A stretch of DNA of 64,000 nt from an uncultured Bacteroides sp. GTDB lineage: Bacteria > Bacteroidota > Bacteroidia > Bacteroidales > Bacteroidaceae. The notes under the pieces were generated by a model. The model had not been told where the DNA came from. It searched no databases and saw only the letters and a program-made list of their open reading frames with translations. The translations under genes were made by a program, and so were the position numbers. Shown piece after piece: positions 6,984 through 15,991 of this stretch; positions within the stretch are counted from its first letter, which is position 1; each line of letters opens with the position of its first letter. The stretch lies in assembly GCA_949288715.1 (NCBI GenBank), contig CASELH010000043.1, positions 1 through 64,000 of the forward strand, in the 5' to 3' direction.

Positions 6984-9900
6984 ATGAAAAAGATAGGTAA
7001 GGTTTTGTTTTTGTCGTTGGTGTGGGCCGTATGCGTAGGGATGCCTTCTGCGCAGGCACAATCGTATGACAAATTGTGGAAAAAGGTGGAGCAGGCGCAA
7101 GAGAAAAGCTTGCCCCAGACAGTGATAGAACTGGCAGATGAAATCTATCGGAAAGGCATGAGTGAGCAGAATGCGGGGCAAGTGCTGAAGGCTGCTTTGT
7201 GCCGCGATGCTTACCGGGAATATCTGACTCCCGACAGCCTGTACAAAGATTTGGTTATCTTGGAGCAGTGGGCACAGAAGGAGGAGAATACAGTGACACA
7301 GTCCATTCTGTACTCTCTGCTGGCAGGGCGGTATGCAGACTATGCGGCCGGCAACCGCTATCAGTTGTCTGTCCGCGCGGAGCTGGACGAGGAGATGCCT
7401 TCGGAGGATATCCGCGAGTGGAGTGCGGGGCAATTCTTCCGTAAGGTGGATGCTTGTGTGCAGGCTTCTTTGCAGGGAAAAGAGGCATTGCTGGCCGCTT
7501 CGTCCGATGGTTATGTGCCTTTTGTGGAACAGGCAGACGGAAGCCGTATATACGGCCACGACATGTATCACCTGCTGGCCAAGCGGGCGGCAGAGCAATA
7601 TGGGTGTATGGCAGGCTTTGGGCAAGACTCGTTGGCCTTGGCCCGGGTGGACGGCATTTATGAGCAGATGATGGCCGCCTACGAGGGCGTGCCCGGACGG
7701 GAAGATGCCTGGCTGCTTTCGGCCCTGGATTATTGGGACTGGAAAACCGCCGAAGGCTTGAGCGTATGGCCCGCCGAGACACGAGAGGCTCATGCAACGA
7801 CCTTGCGCAAGGAATACCTGCAATGGCTGGACGAAATGATAGGTAAGTATGGCTCGCGCCCCATTGGCGTGGAGGCTTACATACGGAAAGCCGGCCTCTT
7901 GCGCGGCGATGGCATGGAGCGCTATGCCGACGCCCTGCGTGTCTGCGAGGAGGGCATCAGCCGTTACGCCTCCCAAAAACGGGTGAACGAATTGAAAAAC
8001 ATGCGCGAGAGCCTGTTGCAACCTGCCTTGCGGGCCAGTGCGCCTAACCTCGCCTATCCGGGGAGTGAGATTGAACTGAAGGCTACCTACCGTAATCTGG
8101 AGGCATTTACCTTGAATATTTATCGCACGGACTTCAGCGAAATGCCCCGCGAAACGGTAGACCTGAGCGAGAAGGATTTTTATAAGAAACACGCTACTCT
8201 GCTTGCTTCTACGCGCTTCAATCTGGGCGCTTGGGAGGAGGAGAAGGTCTACCTGACTTCTGATTCCATCTTCCGGATAAAGGCGCCGGATGCTCCCGGC
8301 GTTTACGTGTGGCAAGTGATAGCCGAGGGCAAGAAACAGCCAACGGATGCGGCCTTAGTGTCTGTGAGCCGGCTGAGGACACTTACTTTGCCTTTGCCGG
8401 GCAACAAGATGGAAGTGGTGGTGCTGGATGGCATGAGCGGGCATCCCGTGCAGGGGGCAAAAATATCCTTCTACACCGGCTACAACAACAAGAACCGCAA
8501 GCTGCACGCCGAGGCCTTGACCGATGCCCGGGGGGCGGTTATACAGAGTTGGGATAAAAGTATCCGCGAGTACACGGCAAGCTTTGGCGAAGACACTGCC
8601 TTTCCCAGACAAAGCATTTACCATGGAGGCATCACGCCAAGTTGGGAGCGCAGGCGAATCATAGAGCAGGTAGACTTGTTGACCGACCGCTCCATTTACC
8701 GCCCCGGGCAGACGGTGTATGTGAAGGGCATTGCCTACGAATCGCTGGAAGCAGAGGCCAATGTGATAGAAGACAGGGGTTATACCCTCCGCCTGCTGGA
8801 TGCCAATCGCAAGGAGCTGTCTACGCAAGAGGTGCGCACCAACGAGTTTGGCTCGTTTACGACGACCTTTACTTTGCCTTCGGCTTGCCTGAATGGGATG
8901 TTTACTCTCGAGATACCCACTAAAGCTTCTATTGGCATACGTGTGGAGGAATACAAGCGGCCTTCCTTCTCCATCGACTTCAATCCTGTAGCGGAGGCTT
9001 ACCAATTGGGCGACACGCTGATGCTGACGGGCAAGGTGGAGTCGTTCAACGGGATGCCGGTGCAAGAGCTTCCGCTGGCCTATACGGTGCGGCGCGGAGA
9101 GTTGTGGCAACTACGCTCGCACCTGGGCGAGATGCTGAAGGCGGACACCGTGGCTTTGGATGCCACAGGGGCGTTCTCCATCCCGGTGGTGCTGGAACAG
9201 GGAGAGGGCGACTACGCGTCATTCAACATCTCGGCCACGGTAACGGACGGGGCAGGCGAGACGCAAAGTGCCGACTATGCCCTGAGAGCTTCCCGTTGGC
9301 CTTATCGCTTTGAGTGGGATGTGGACAGGCTGCTGTGCAAGGATGATTCCCTCTCTGCCGTGTTTACCATTAGGAATGAGAATAATAGCACGCTGGCCAA
9401 GGAAGGCATCTATCGCCTATACCCCATCAAGAACTTTCAGGAGAAGGAAGTAGATGGCACACCTGCCATTGAAGGCACTTTCGTATCGGGCCGGCAGACA
9501 TCGCTGCCAGAGTGGAGACAATTGCCCTCGGGATGTTACCGCCTGGTGCTGTCTACCTTGGGGCGCGATGGCAAAGAAGTGGTCCGTTCCGATTATAGCA
9601 ATGTGAATATCTACTTATTCTCCCGGCAGGATACCCGTCTGGTGGGCTATGATGATCCATTCTTATACAAGGAGAACGTAGAGTTTGGGCAAGGCTGTCC
9701 GGGCACAGTGTACTTTGGCACGACGTGCAAGGATGCCTATGTGCTTGTCGATGTCTTTGGCGAAGACGGGCGTTTGGAGAATAAGCCCTTGCTGCTCAAT
9801 GATTCCATTGTCCGCCTGGAGTACCCCTATAAGGAAGAGTATGGCGAAGGCATCTCTGTCGTGTTTACTTTCGTGAAGAACGGCACCGTTTACTCAGAGC

Positions 9901-12752
9901 GGGTGGAGCTGAAAAAGAAACAGCCCGAACGTACCCTCAACCTGAAGTGGGAAGTCTTCCGCGACCGCCTGCATCCGGGCCAGGAAGAGGAATGGCGCCT
10001 GGTAGTCAAGACCCCGCAAGGGCTTCCTGCCGCAGCCGAGATGCTGGCCACCATGTACGATGCCTCGCTCGACCAGCTTTACCCCAACCGCCAGTCCATA
10101 GGCTTCTACTACAACTATTACCTGCCTTATTTCTATCGCAATGCAAACGGCATTTGGAGTAATACGCTCGTTTGCGATTTCCCCACGAAGTGGTGGGAGG
10201 TGCCTGCCTATTATTTCGACCAGTTTTATGCGCCCTCCTTGCCTATGGAAATCAGAATAAGGGGCTATGCCTCCGTCATGGCCAAGAGTGTGACCGGCGC
10301 TGTAAACGGAGTGGCCATGGCGGCTCCGGAGGCAGAAGAGGGCAAAGTCCTCAATGAAGTATTCAATGCGGTGCAACAAGATGCCGTGTTGAGCGAGCCG
10401 CCCGTGCAGTCGGTAGGGCAGTCGCCCGCAGAGGTGGCCTTGCGCACCAACTTTGCCGAGACGGCCTTCTTCTACCCCCAACTGCGCACCAACGAGCAGG
10501 GCGAGGTAGTGTTCTCCTTCACCATGCCCGAAAGCCTGACTACATGGAACTTCCGTGCCTGGGCACACACCAAAGACATGATGACCGGACAGCTGGATGC
10601 CTCCGTAGTGACCTCCAAGGAGTTCATGCTGACGCCCAACATGCCCCGCTTCCTCCGCACGGGCGACAAGGCACAGATTGCCGCCACCATCGCCAACCAG
10701 ACGCAAAAGACCGTGAAAGGCAAGGCCGTGCTGACGCTGTTTGACCCGGCCACGGAGAAAACCATACTGACGCGCAAACAAGCCTTCTCCGTAGCACCCG
10801 GAAGAACGGTAGCCGTCGACTTTGCCTTCGAGGTGGGCGACAGCCACAACCTGTTGGGCGTGCGCATCGTAGCCGACGGGGGCAACTTCAGCGATGGCGA
10901 GCAACACTTGCTGCCCGTGCTGAGCAACAAAGAATACCTGACCGAAACCTTGCCCATGCCCATTCGCGGCAAGGAGACGCGCACCTTCGGCCTCGACAGC
11001 CTGTTCAACCGGCATAGCCCCACGGCTACCGACCGCCGCCTGACGGTAGAGTTTACCGGCAATCCGGCGTGGTATGCCGTCCAGGCCCTGCCCTCGCTGA
11101 GCCAGCAGGAAACGGACAATGCCGTGTCGTGGGCTACGGCGTGGTATGCCAACTCGTTGGCCGGGTATATTGCCAACAGCAACCCGCGCATCAAGACGGT
11201 GCTTGACAGCTGGCAAGCCACGGGTGCCTCGAAGGAAACCTTCCTCAGTCAGCTGGAGAAGAATCAAGAGTTGAAAAACATCCTGCTCACCGAGTCGCCC
11301 TGGCTGCTGGAGGCCACTACGGAAGCCGAGCAGCGGGCGCGCATGGCCACCTTGTTCGACGTGAACCAGCAGCGCAACCGCATTCTTTCCGCCCTGACCC
11401 GCCTGCGCGACCTGCAAGGCGAAGACGGCGCCTGGTCGTGGTACAAAGGCATGCCGGGCAGCCGCTACATCACCACCCACATTGCCACCCTGCTGGTGCG
11501 CCTGCCCTTGCTGACAGGCGAGCCACTGGATGCCGATGCAGCAGACATGAAGCAGAAAGCCCTGGGCTACCTGGCCGACGAGGCGATGGAAGAATACCGC
11601 CGTTGCCTGCAAGCCGAGCGGCGCGGCACCCCGATAACCCTTCTCTCCGGCGCGGCCTTGGATTGGCTTTACCTCCTGGCCTTGGAGGATGCGCAGCCCG
11701 GCACTTCTGCCCGCCCTGCCTACGATTACTTCCTCCCCAAGGTGAAGAACGAACTGACCGCTGCCTCCATGGCCGTCAAGGCGCAGGCAGCCGTCGTCTT
11801 GCTGAAGAATCGTCAGCCGGAAGCTGCCGATTTCATCGCCTCCCTCCAAGAACACCTTGTGCAGGAAGACGAGCTGGGCGCACACTTTGCCTTCAACGAC
11901 ACGCCCTATCGTTGGGGCATGATGCCCATCCCCGCCCACGTGGCCGCGATGGAGGCCCTGCGCCTGGCAGGCGGAAACGATGCCTTGCTCGAGGAGATGA
12001 AACTCTGGCTCTTGAAGCAAAAGCAAGCCACCTCGTGGTCTTCGCCCGTGGATGCCGCCAATGCCGTCTACGCCTTGCTTTGCCAGGGAAAAGATTGGTC
12101 AATGTATCGCGGAGACGTGCACATTGCATTGGGAAGCGAAACCCTGGATACCCAGGCTGAAGGCGCAGAAGCAGTGCCCGGCCTTGCATATGTGAAGCGC
12201 ACCTTTACCGAAGGCTCCGCGCTCCGTGCCAAAGACATCACCGTGACGAAGCGCGATGAAGGCATTGCCTGGGGTGCCGTCTATGCCCAATACCTATCGC
12301 CCATTTCCGACGTGAAGCAGCACGGCGGTCCCCTCAGCGTGGAGAAGAAACTCTACGTGGAGCGCCTCGCCGCCGATGGCAAAAAGGTGCTTCAGCCCTT
12401 GACAGAGGCCGCCGGGGTGAAGGTGGGCGACAAGATAGTGTCGCGCATCACCCTCCGCACCGACCGCGCCATGGACTTCGTGCAGCTCAAAGACAGCCGC
12501 GCTGCTTGCCTCGAGCCGATAGGCTCGCTCTCCGGCTACCACTGGGATAGCGGCATAGGCTACTATGTGGAGATAAAAGATGCCGCCACCAACTTCTTCT
12601 TCGACGCCTTGGGCAAGGGCACCTACGTGCTCGAGTCGAGCTACCGCGTGGCGTGCGCCGGCATCTATGAAACCGGGCTTGCCACCCTGCAATGCGCCTA
12701 TGCACCCGAGTTCTCTTCCCACTCGGCAGGCGGCACATTGGTGGTAGAGTGA
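6984..12752 (+). CDS. Alpha-2-macroglobulin family protein lacking a thioester
   Basis: 1922 residues, exported by a signal peptide (FLSLVWAVCVG then AQAQS). The N-terminal third is largely helical. An MG2-type domain begins at about residue 567 with DRSIYRPGQTVYVKG. The A2M domain begins at about 1152 with NFAETAFFYPQLRT, followed by WNFRAWAHTKD. An alpha/alpha-toroid-like region follows. The usual thioester CxEQ is replaced around 1370 by SLSQQETDN, so covalent trapping is unlikely. It probably acts at the cell envelope; substrate unknown. I chose the ATG at 6984 over one at 6960 because it begins the signal peptide and the earlier one touches the repeat. Confidence 0.85.
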   Translation: MKKIGKVLFLSLVWAVCVGMPSAQAQSYDKLWKKVEQAQEKSLPQTVIELADEIYRKGMSEQNAGQVLKAALCRDAYREYLTPDSLYKDLVILEQWAQKEENTVTQSILYSLLAGRYADYAAGNRYQLSVRAELDEEMPSEDIREWSAGQFFRKVDACVQASLQGKEALLAASSDGYVPFVEQADGSRIYGHDMYHLLAKRAAEQYGCMAGFGQDSLALARVDGIYEQMMAAYEGVPGREDAWLLSALDYWDWKTAEGLSVWPAETREAHATTLRKEYLQWLDEMIGKYGSRPIGVEAYIRKAGLLRGDGMERYADALRVCEEGISRYASQKRVNELKNMRESLLQPALRASAPNLAYPGSEIELKATYRNLEAFTLNIYRTDFSEMPRETVDLSEKDFYKKHATLLASTRFNLGAWEEEKVYLTSDSIFRIKAPDAPGVYVWQVIAEGKKQPTDAALVSVSRLRTLTLPLPGNKMEVVVLDGMSGHPVQGAKISFYTGYNNKNRKLHAEALTDARGAVIQSWDKSIREYTASFGEDTAFPRQSIYHGGITPSWERRRIIEQVDLLTDRSIYRPGQTVYVKGIAYESLEAEANVIEDRGYTLRLLDANRKELSTQEVRTNEFGSFTTTFTLPSACLNGMFTLEIPTKASIGIRVEEYKRPSFSIDFNPVAEAYQLGDTLMLTGKVESFNGMPVQELPLAYTVRRGELWQLRSHLGEMLKADTVALDATGAFSIPVVLEQGEGDYASFNISATVTDGAGETQSADYALRASRWPYRFEWDVDRLLCKDDSLSAVFTIRNENNSTLAKEGIYRLYPIKNFQEKEVDGTPAIEGTFVSGRQTSLPEWRQLPSGCYRLVLSTLGRDGKEVVRSDYSNVNIYLFSRQDTRLVGYDDPFLYKENVEFGQGCPGTVYFGTTCKDAYVLVDVFGEDGRLENKPLLLNDSIVRLEYPYKEEYGEGISVVFTFVKNGTVYSERVELKKKQPERTLNLKWEVFRDRLHPGQEEEWRLVVKTPQGLPAAAEMLATMYDASLDQLYPNRQSIGFYYNYYLPYFYRNANGIWSNTLVCDFPTKWWEVPAYYFDQFYAPSLPMEIRIRGYASVMAKSVTGAVNGVAMAAPEAEEGKVLNEVFNAVQQDAVLSEPPVQSVGQSPAEVALRTNFAETAFFYPQLRTNEQGEVVFSFTMPESLTTWNFRAWAHTKDMMTGQLDASVVTSKEFMLTPNMPRFLRTGDKAQIAATIANQTQKTVKGKAVLTLFDPATEKTILTRKQAFSVAPGRTVAVDFAFEVGDSHNLLGVRIVADGGNFSDGEQHLLPVLSNKEYLTETLPMPIRGKETRTFGLDSLFNRHSPTATDRRLTVEFTGNPAWYAVQALPSLSQQETDNAVSWATAWYANSLAGYIANSNPRIKTVLDSWQATGASKETFLSQLEKNQELKNILLTESPWLLEATTEAEQRARMATLFDVNQQRNRILSALTRLRDLQGEDGAWSWYKGMPGSRYITTHIATLLVRLPLLTGEPLDADAADMKQKALGYLADEAMEEYRRCLQAERRGTPITLLSGAALDWLYLLALEDAQPGTSARPAYDYFLPKVKNELTAASMAVKAQAAVVLLKNRQPEAADFIASLQEHLVQEDELGAHFAFNDTPYRWGMMPIPAHVAAMEALRLAGGNDALLEEMKLWLLKQKQATSWSSPVDAANAVYALLCQGKDWSMYRGDVHIALGSETLDTQAEGAEAVPGLAYVKRTFTEGSALRAKDITVTKRDEGIAWGAVYAQYLSPISDVKQHGGPLSVEKKLYVERLAADGKKVLQPLTEAAGVKVGDKIVSRITLRTDRAMDFVQLKDSRAACLEPIGSLSGYHWDSGIGYYVEIKDAATNFFFDALGKGTYVLESSYRVACAGIYETGLATLQCAYAPEFSSHSAGGTLVVE

Positions 12753-12788
12753 CTCTCTCTTCCCTTTTTCCGTTCTCTCCAAAAGCGT

Positions 12789-12841
12789 GTTTGCTCCGCT
12801 CTTGTTTCGCTCCTATAAGGCGGGCAAGAAGCGGAGCAAAT
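12789..12841. terminator. Long hairpin after the alpha-2-macroglobulin gene
   Basis: TTTGCTCCGCTCTTG pairs with CAAGAAGCGGAGCAAA with one bulged base. No T run follows, so it may be a processing or RNA-stability hairpin as much as a terminator. Confidence 0.5.
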
Positions 12842-12980
12842 GCGTGAAGGGGGTGGCTTTGTGCCGTTCAAGCGCATGCCGGGCCTTCTTGCGGCTTTCA
12901 TTTTATTGGATGTCAGGCCATGCAAGAATGGAAATGTAAATATATTGAAAACTGCCGTGTCCTCCGTTTCAAAATTTATA

Positions 12981-13210
12981 AATGCTTACGTGAAAAAACT
13001 TGATTATTTACCTTTTCTTACAAAAATCACTTCAAGAAGCATTCGTAATGTATTATAATTCAATATATTGACGCAATTGGTATGCCCTTGATACGTACCC
13101 CCTTCGGTTCTCCTTCGGTACAAGTTCGATTCTGGTTCGATAGAAGTTGGGCGTATAGGACCGAAGGTGGATCGTAGAAAATGCGGACATGTCCGGGAGA
13201 AAATAGGTAG
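12981..13210 (+). repeat. Composite 11-bp-phased intergenic element, copy B
   Basis: The AT module at about 12981-13028 contains CTTGATTATTTAC and TTCTTACAAAAA. After about 65 bp come four units exactly 11 bp apart: CTTCGGTTCTC, CTTCGGTACAA, GTTCGATTCTG and GTTCGATAGAA. CCTTCGGT is complementary to ACCGAAGG at about 13160-13167. The conserved box here is GTAGAAAATGCGGACAT. It points toward the lipoprotein at 13416. Confidence 0.75.
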
Positions 13211-13341
13211 ATGACAGTCTTTGAAATGGGTGTTTTTGTAAACATCTCTTTTTCGTACTAAGCTTTTGGAGAGGGGTGTTATTCGAAAGTTTAAATGATA
13301 GAGCTGTGTTATTTAACACGTATTAAGTATTTCTCCATGTA

Positions 13342-13368
13342 TTTGATTAATCTTATTTCTTATTTTTG
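13342..13368 (+). promoter_or_regulatory. Possible promoter of the 13.4-kb lipoprotein
   Basis: TATTTTTG at 13361-13368 matches the -7 box. TTTG at 13342-13345 is only 15 bp upstream, shorter than the usual 18-21, so the -33 assignment is weak. Confidence 0.4.
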
Positions 13369-13415
13369 CAAGAAATAATAATCGACATTATTGGAAATCT
13401 TTAATTATTACCTTC

Positions 13416-14015
13416 ATGGACAAGTTAAAGTCTTTATTTGCTATGGGTTGGGTGCTGTGCCTCGCGCTGCTGAGTTCGTGCGAAAGTGCTGAAGGCTATC
13501 CCGACAGCGATTTCTCCGTAGTAGGCACGTGGCGTTATCACATTCCGCCGGTTGAGGGGGGCGCGCCAATCGACCGTTACTTGTATAATGCAGATGGGGT
13601 CATTACGTTTACCAGTGACAAGCGTTTCTGCTTCACACTGTACACCGGACAGGGCGAGGTGAAGGGCTGCGGGCAGTACAAGGAAGACGATACGGGCATT
13701 TGGCTGATATACGACCGCTATCGCTCGATAGCCCATGACGCCCACGAGCTTGGCATGTTGGGCATCACCGGCGATTCAAACTTTGAGATAATGGCCTTCG
13801 GGTGGGGCTGGGATGACCAGCTGACGGGGGTGGCCGACGAGGTGCGGAATGACTACATGCGGGTGCATACCGGGCGCGCCACGGAGTATTTCCGCATCGA
13901 CGAGCAGCCCTACGAGGAGGTGGTGGAGCCTTATCGGCCTGACCCTGAAGGAGACTTCTACTACATGACGCACGATGGCATGTCACTACTTGAATTGCCG
14001 GAAAAGTTGCAATAA
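13416..14015 (+). CDS. Lipoprotein, possible lipocalin-like fold
   Basis: 199 residues with a lipoprotein signal peptide (LCLALLSSC, Cys22) followed by an acidic linker. The segment VVGTWRYH resembles the GxW opening of lipocalin-like domains, and the sequence continues with alternating beta-type segments (GVITFTSDKRFCFTLYTG, DTGIWLIYDRY). The next gene, 14045-14731, has the same plan, so the two look like diverged paralogs in one operon 29 bp apart. The intergenic element copy B lies upstream. Function unknown. Confidence 0.75.
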   Translation: MDKLKSLFAMGWVLCLALLSSCESAEGYPDSDFSVVGTWRYHIPPVEGGAPIDRYLYNADGVITFTSDKRFCFTLYTGQGEVKGCGQYKEDDTGIWLIYDRYRSIAHDAHELGMLGITGDSNFEIMAFGWGWDDQLTGVADEVRNDYMRVHTGRATEYFRIDEQPYEEVVEPYRPDPEGDFYYMTHDGMSLLELPEKLQ

Positions 14016-14044
14016 TATGTATCACCCTTTTATTCATGGTTTTT

Positions 14045-14731
14045 ATGAAGAATCTGTATGGCTATTTGCTTGCTGCGTTGGTGGCGGTCGGCTTCCTGAG
14101 TTCGTGCTCTCAGTCGGACGGTGGTGAAGGAGCGGGAGGCAATGACGTGTCCCAAACCCTTATAGGCCTGTGGAGCGGCCAGACGAGCGACAAGGTGGTT
14201 CATATATACGATTTGCGCGTGGACGGCACGGCGGTGGCTAGTAGTTATTGGTCGGTGTATGGCAGGTCGGTCGGCACGAAGGTCTATCCGGAGTGGTCGG
14301 CACGGGGTGGGGTGCTGCAAGTGGGCAGCAACCGGATGTATTGCAGCATGGGACACATTGAGATGCTCGACCCCAGCACCTTTGAGAAGGTGCCGATGCT
14401 TCAACTCTACCATCCGGGATTGGATGTCGGGACGATAGAGTTTTCCCGTTTGTCGTATTACAAGTGGACAGGATATTACGAAGATAAAGTCATCACCCTG
14501 GAGTTTAAGGATGACGGCACCATGACCCGCCTGGACGAGCCTAACGTGGGCTATGAAGGGGAGCCTGTTTCTACTACTTACGAATGGAGCATCAGCGACA
14601 ACGTCATGCACTTTGCCGGGCATGACGAGGCGTGGGGAGTGGCTGTTGAGGAAGACTTCAGCAAGGGCTGCGTGATATTCATTGATTTTGGCGATGTGGC
14701 TTCCGGATTTATAGAGAATATAGACGAATAG
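14045..14731 (+). CDS. Lipoprotein paralogous in plan to the preceding gene
   Basis: 228 residues. The signal peptide ends in VGFLSSC with Cys21, then a Ser/Gly/Asp linker. LIGLWSGQ parallels VVGTWRYH in the neighbour, and beta-rich segments follow (VITLEFKDDGTMTRLDEP, TTYEWSISDNVMHFAG), again consistent with a lipocalin-like or META-like barrel. The ATG at 14045 is preferred over one three codons earlier because it starts the signal peptide. No specific family is recognised. Confidence 0.75.
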   Translation: MKNLYGYLLAALVAVGFLSSCSQSDGGEGAGGNDVSQTLIGLWSGQTSDKVVHIYDLRVDGTAVASSYWSVYGRSVGTKVYPEWSARGGVLQVGSNRMYCSMGHIEMLDPSTFEKVPMLQLYHPGLDVGTIEFSRLSYYKWTGYYEDKVITLEFKDDGTMTRLDEPNVGYEGEPVSTTYEWSISDNVMHFAGHDEAWGVAVEEDFSKGCVIFIDFGDVASGFIENIDE

Positions 14732-14784
14732 GATAATTTGCCCGACCATGAAGCCGGGCATAATGTGCCATCCGTCAGGATTTG

Positions 14785-14838
14785 TTTTAATTTTGCTCAA
14801 GCATGGTTGGAGAACCGGGCAAAATTTAAACAGGCCCT
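14785..14838. repeat. Short relative of the GTTTAAATTT palindromic element
   Basis: TGTTTTAATTTTGCT on the left and GCAAAATTTAAACAGGCCC on the right are the terminal repeats of the 6.8-kb element with almost no interior left. A small GTT..AAC hairpin sits between them. It lies just upstream of the DUF1573 promoter. Confidence 0.55.
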
Positions 14839-14850
14839 GGCGGATTTTTA

Positions 14851-14881
14851 TTGTTTCTCTCGGGGAAAAAGTTTATTTTTG
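14851..14881 (+). promoter_or_regulatory. Promoter of the DUF1573-meaB operon
   Basis: TTGT at 14851-14854, a 19-bp spacer and TATTTTTG at 14874-14881 make a good Bacteroidetes promoter, 30 bp before the ATG at 14912. Confidence 0.6.
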
Positions 14882-14911
14882 TGCAGGAATTGTTCAGCAG
14901 AAAAGAGATTC

Positions 14912-15982
14912 ATGAAGAAGACGATAGTTTTGCTATATATATTGACGGCCGTGTCGTGCCTGTCGACTGTGGCACAGCCCCGCTTCACGTCGAACACCGA
15001 AGAGTACCGCTTCGGGCAGGTGGAGTGGAAGCATCCGGTGACGGCCCAATACGACATAATGAATACGGGCGACCAGCCCCTGGTGCTGACCGGGGTGGAG
15101 CCCGATTGCGCCTGCACCGTGGCGCAATGGACACGTACGCCCATTGCTCCCGGCGGGAAGGGCACGGTGAGTGTGACGTTTGATGCCGAGGCGTTGGGAC
15201 ACTTCAACAAGGCAGTGGCGGTGGCCACCAATACGGAGCCGGGGCTGGTATACCTCAGGCTTACCGGGCAGGTGGTGAGGCAGATTACGGACTTCAGCCG
15301 CAGCCACCCGTACGTTATCGGGCAAATCCGCATCGACCGCGAGGAGCTGGACTTTCCCGACGTGCAGCGTGGCGAGCACCCCGTGATGAGGCTGGGGGTG
15401 GTGAACCTTTCGGAGCAGCCCTACGAGCCGGTGCTGATGCACCTGCCTTCATACTTGGAGGCGAAGGCCGAGCCTGCGGTGTTGCAGGAGGGCGAACAGG
15501 GCATCATAAGCCTCACCTTGCGGTCGGAAAAGCTGGCCGACCTGGGGCTGACGCAATCCACCGTCTACTTGTCCCGCTTTGCGGGCGACAAGGTGGGCGA
15601 GGACAACGAGTTGCCCGTGTCGGTGGTACTGCTGCCCGACTTCTCCACGCTGACGGAGGCCGAGAGGGCCAACGCACCCTCCATCAGCTTGTCTGCCAAG
15701 AGCGTGGACCTGTCCGAGGTGCTGGCGCATAAGGCCAAGGCCAAGCAAGACATCGTGGTGACCAATACGGGGCGTTCGCCATTGGTCATCAGTAAGTTGC
15801 AGGTATTCCATCCTGCCGTGGGGGTGCGGATGAAGAAGAACGTGCTTCAGCCGGGCGAAAGCGCCACGCTGCGCATCAACGTCCGCAAGAAGCACATAGG
15901 CAAGCGGCGTCGCCCCCTGCGCCTGCTCATGATAACCAACGACCCGGCACAGCCCAAGGTCACAATAGAAATAAAACATTAG
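14912..15982 (+). CDS. DUF1573 domain protein, exported
   Basis: 356 residues with a cleavable signal peptide ending STVAQ. The first domain (about 22-115) is DUF1573, an Ig/ASPM-SPD-2-like fold, shown by FGQVEWKHPVTAQYDIMNTG, GVEPDCACTVAQW and PIAPGGKGTVSVTFD. A second similar module near the C-terminus has VVTNTGRSPLVISKLQVF and LQPGESATLRI. The start at 14912 begins the signal peptide; the 58 upstream in-frame codons overlap a repeat and the promoter. It is followed 9 bp later by meaB, probably as one transcript. Role unknown; probably periplasmic or surface. Confidence 0.85.
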   Translation: MKKTIVLLYILTAVSCLSTVAQPRFTSNTEEYRFGQVEWKHPVTAQYDIMNTGDQPLVLTGVEPDCACTVAQWTRTPIAPGGKGTVSVTFDAEALGHFNKAVAVATNTEPGLVYLRLTGQVVRQITDFSRSHPYVIGQIRIDREELDFPDVQRGEHPVMRLGVVNLSEQPYEPVLMHLPSYLEAKAEPAVLQEGEQGIISLTLRSEKLADLGLTQSTVYLSRFAGDKVGEDNELPVSVVLLPDFSTLTEAERANAPSISLSAKSVDLSEVLAHKAKAKQDIVVTNTGRSPLVISKLQVFHPAVGVRMKKNVLQPGESATLRINVRKKHIGKRRRPLRLLMITNDPAQPKVTIEIKH

Positions 15983-15991
15983 CACATAGTT

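Noticed and set aside
9894-12026. A 710-codon open frame antisense to the alpha-2-macroglobulin gene, and similar long antisense frames opposite the TonB receptor (24749-26410), nuoL (35740-37584) and nuoCD (40404-42251)
   Set aside because: They are mirror frames of GC-biased codons in clearly coding genes, rich in Gly, His, Val and Arg, with no domains or ribosome sites.
14738-14911. N-terminal extension of the DUF1573 protein
   Set aside because: The extra 58 codons cover a dispersed repeat and the promoter; the signal peptide starts at 14912.
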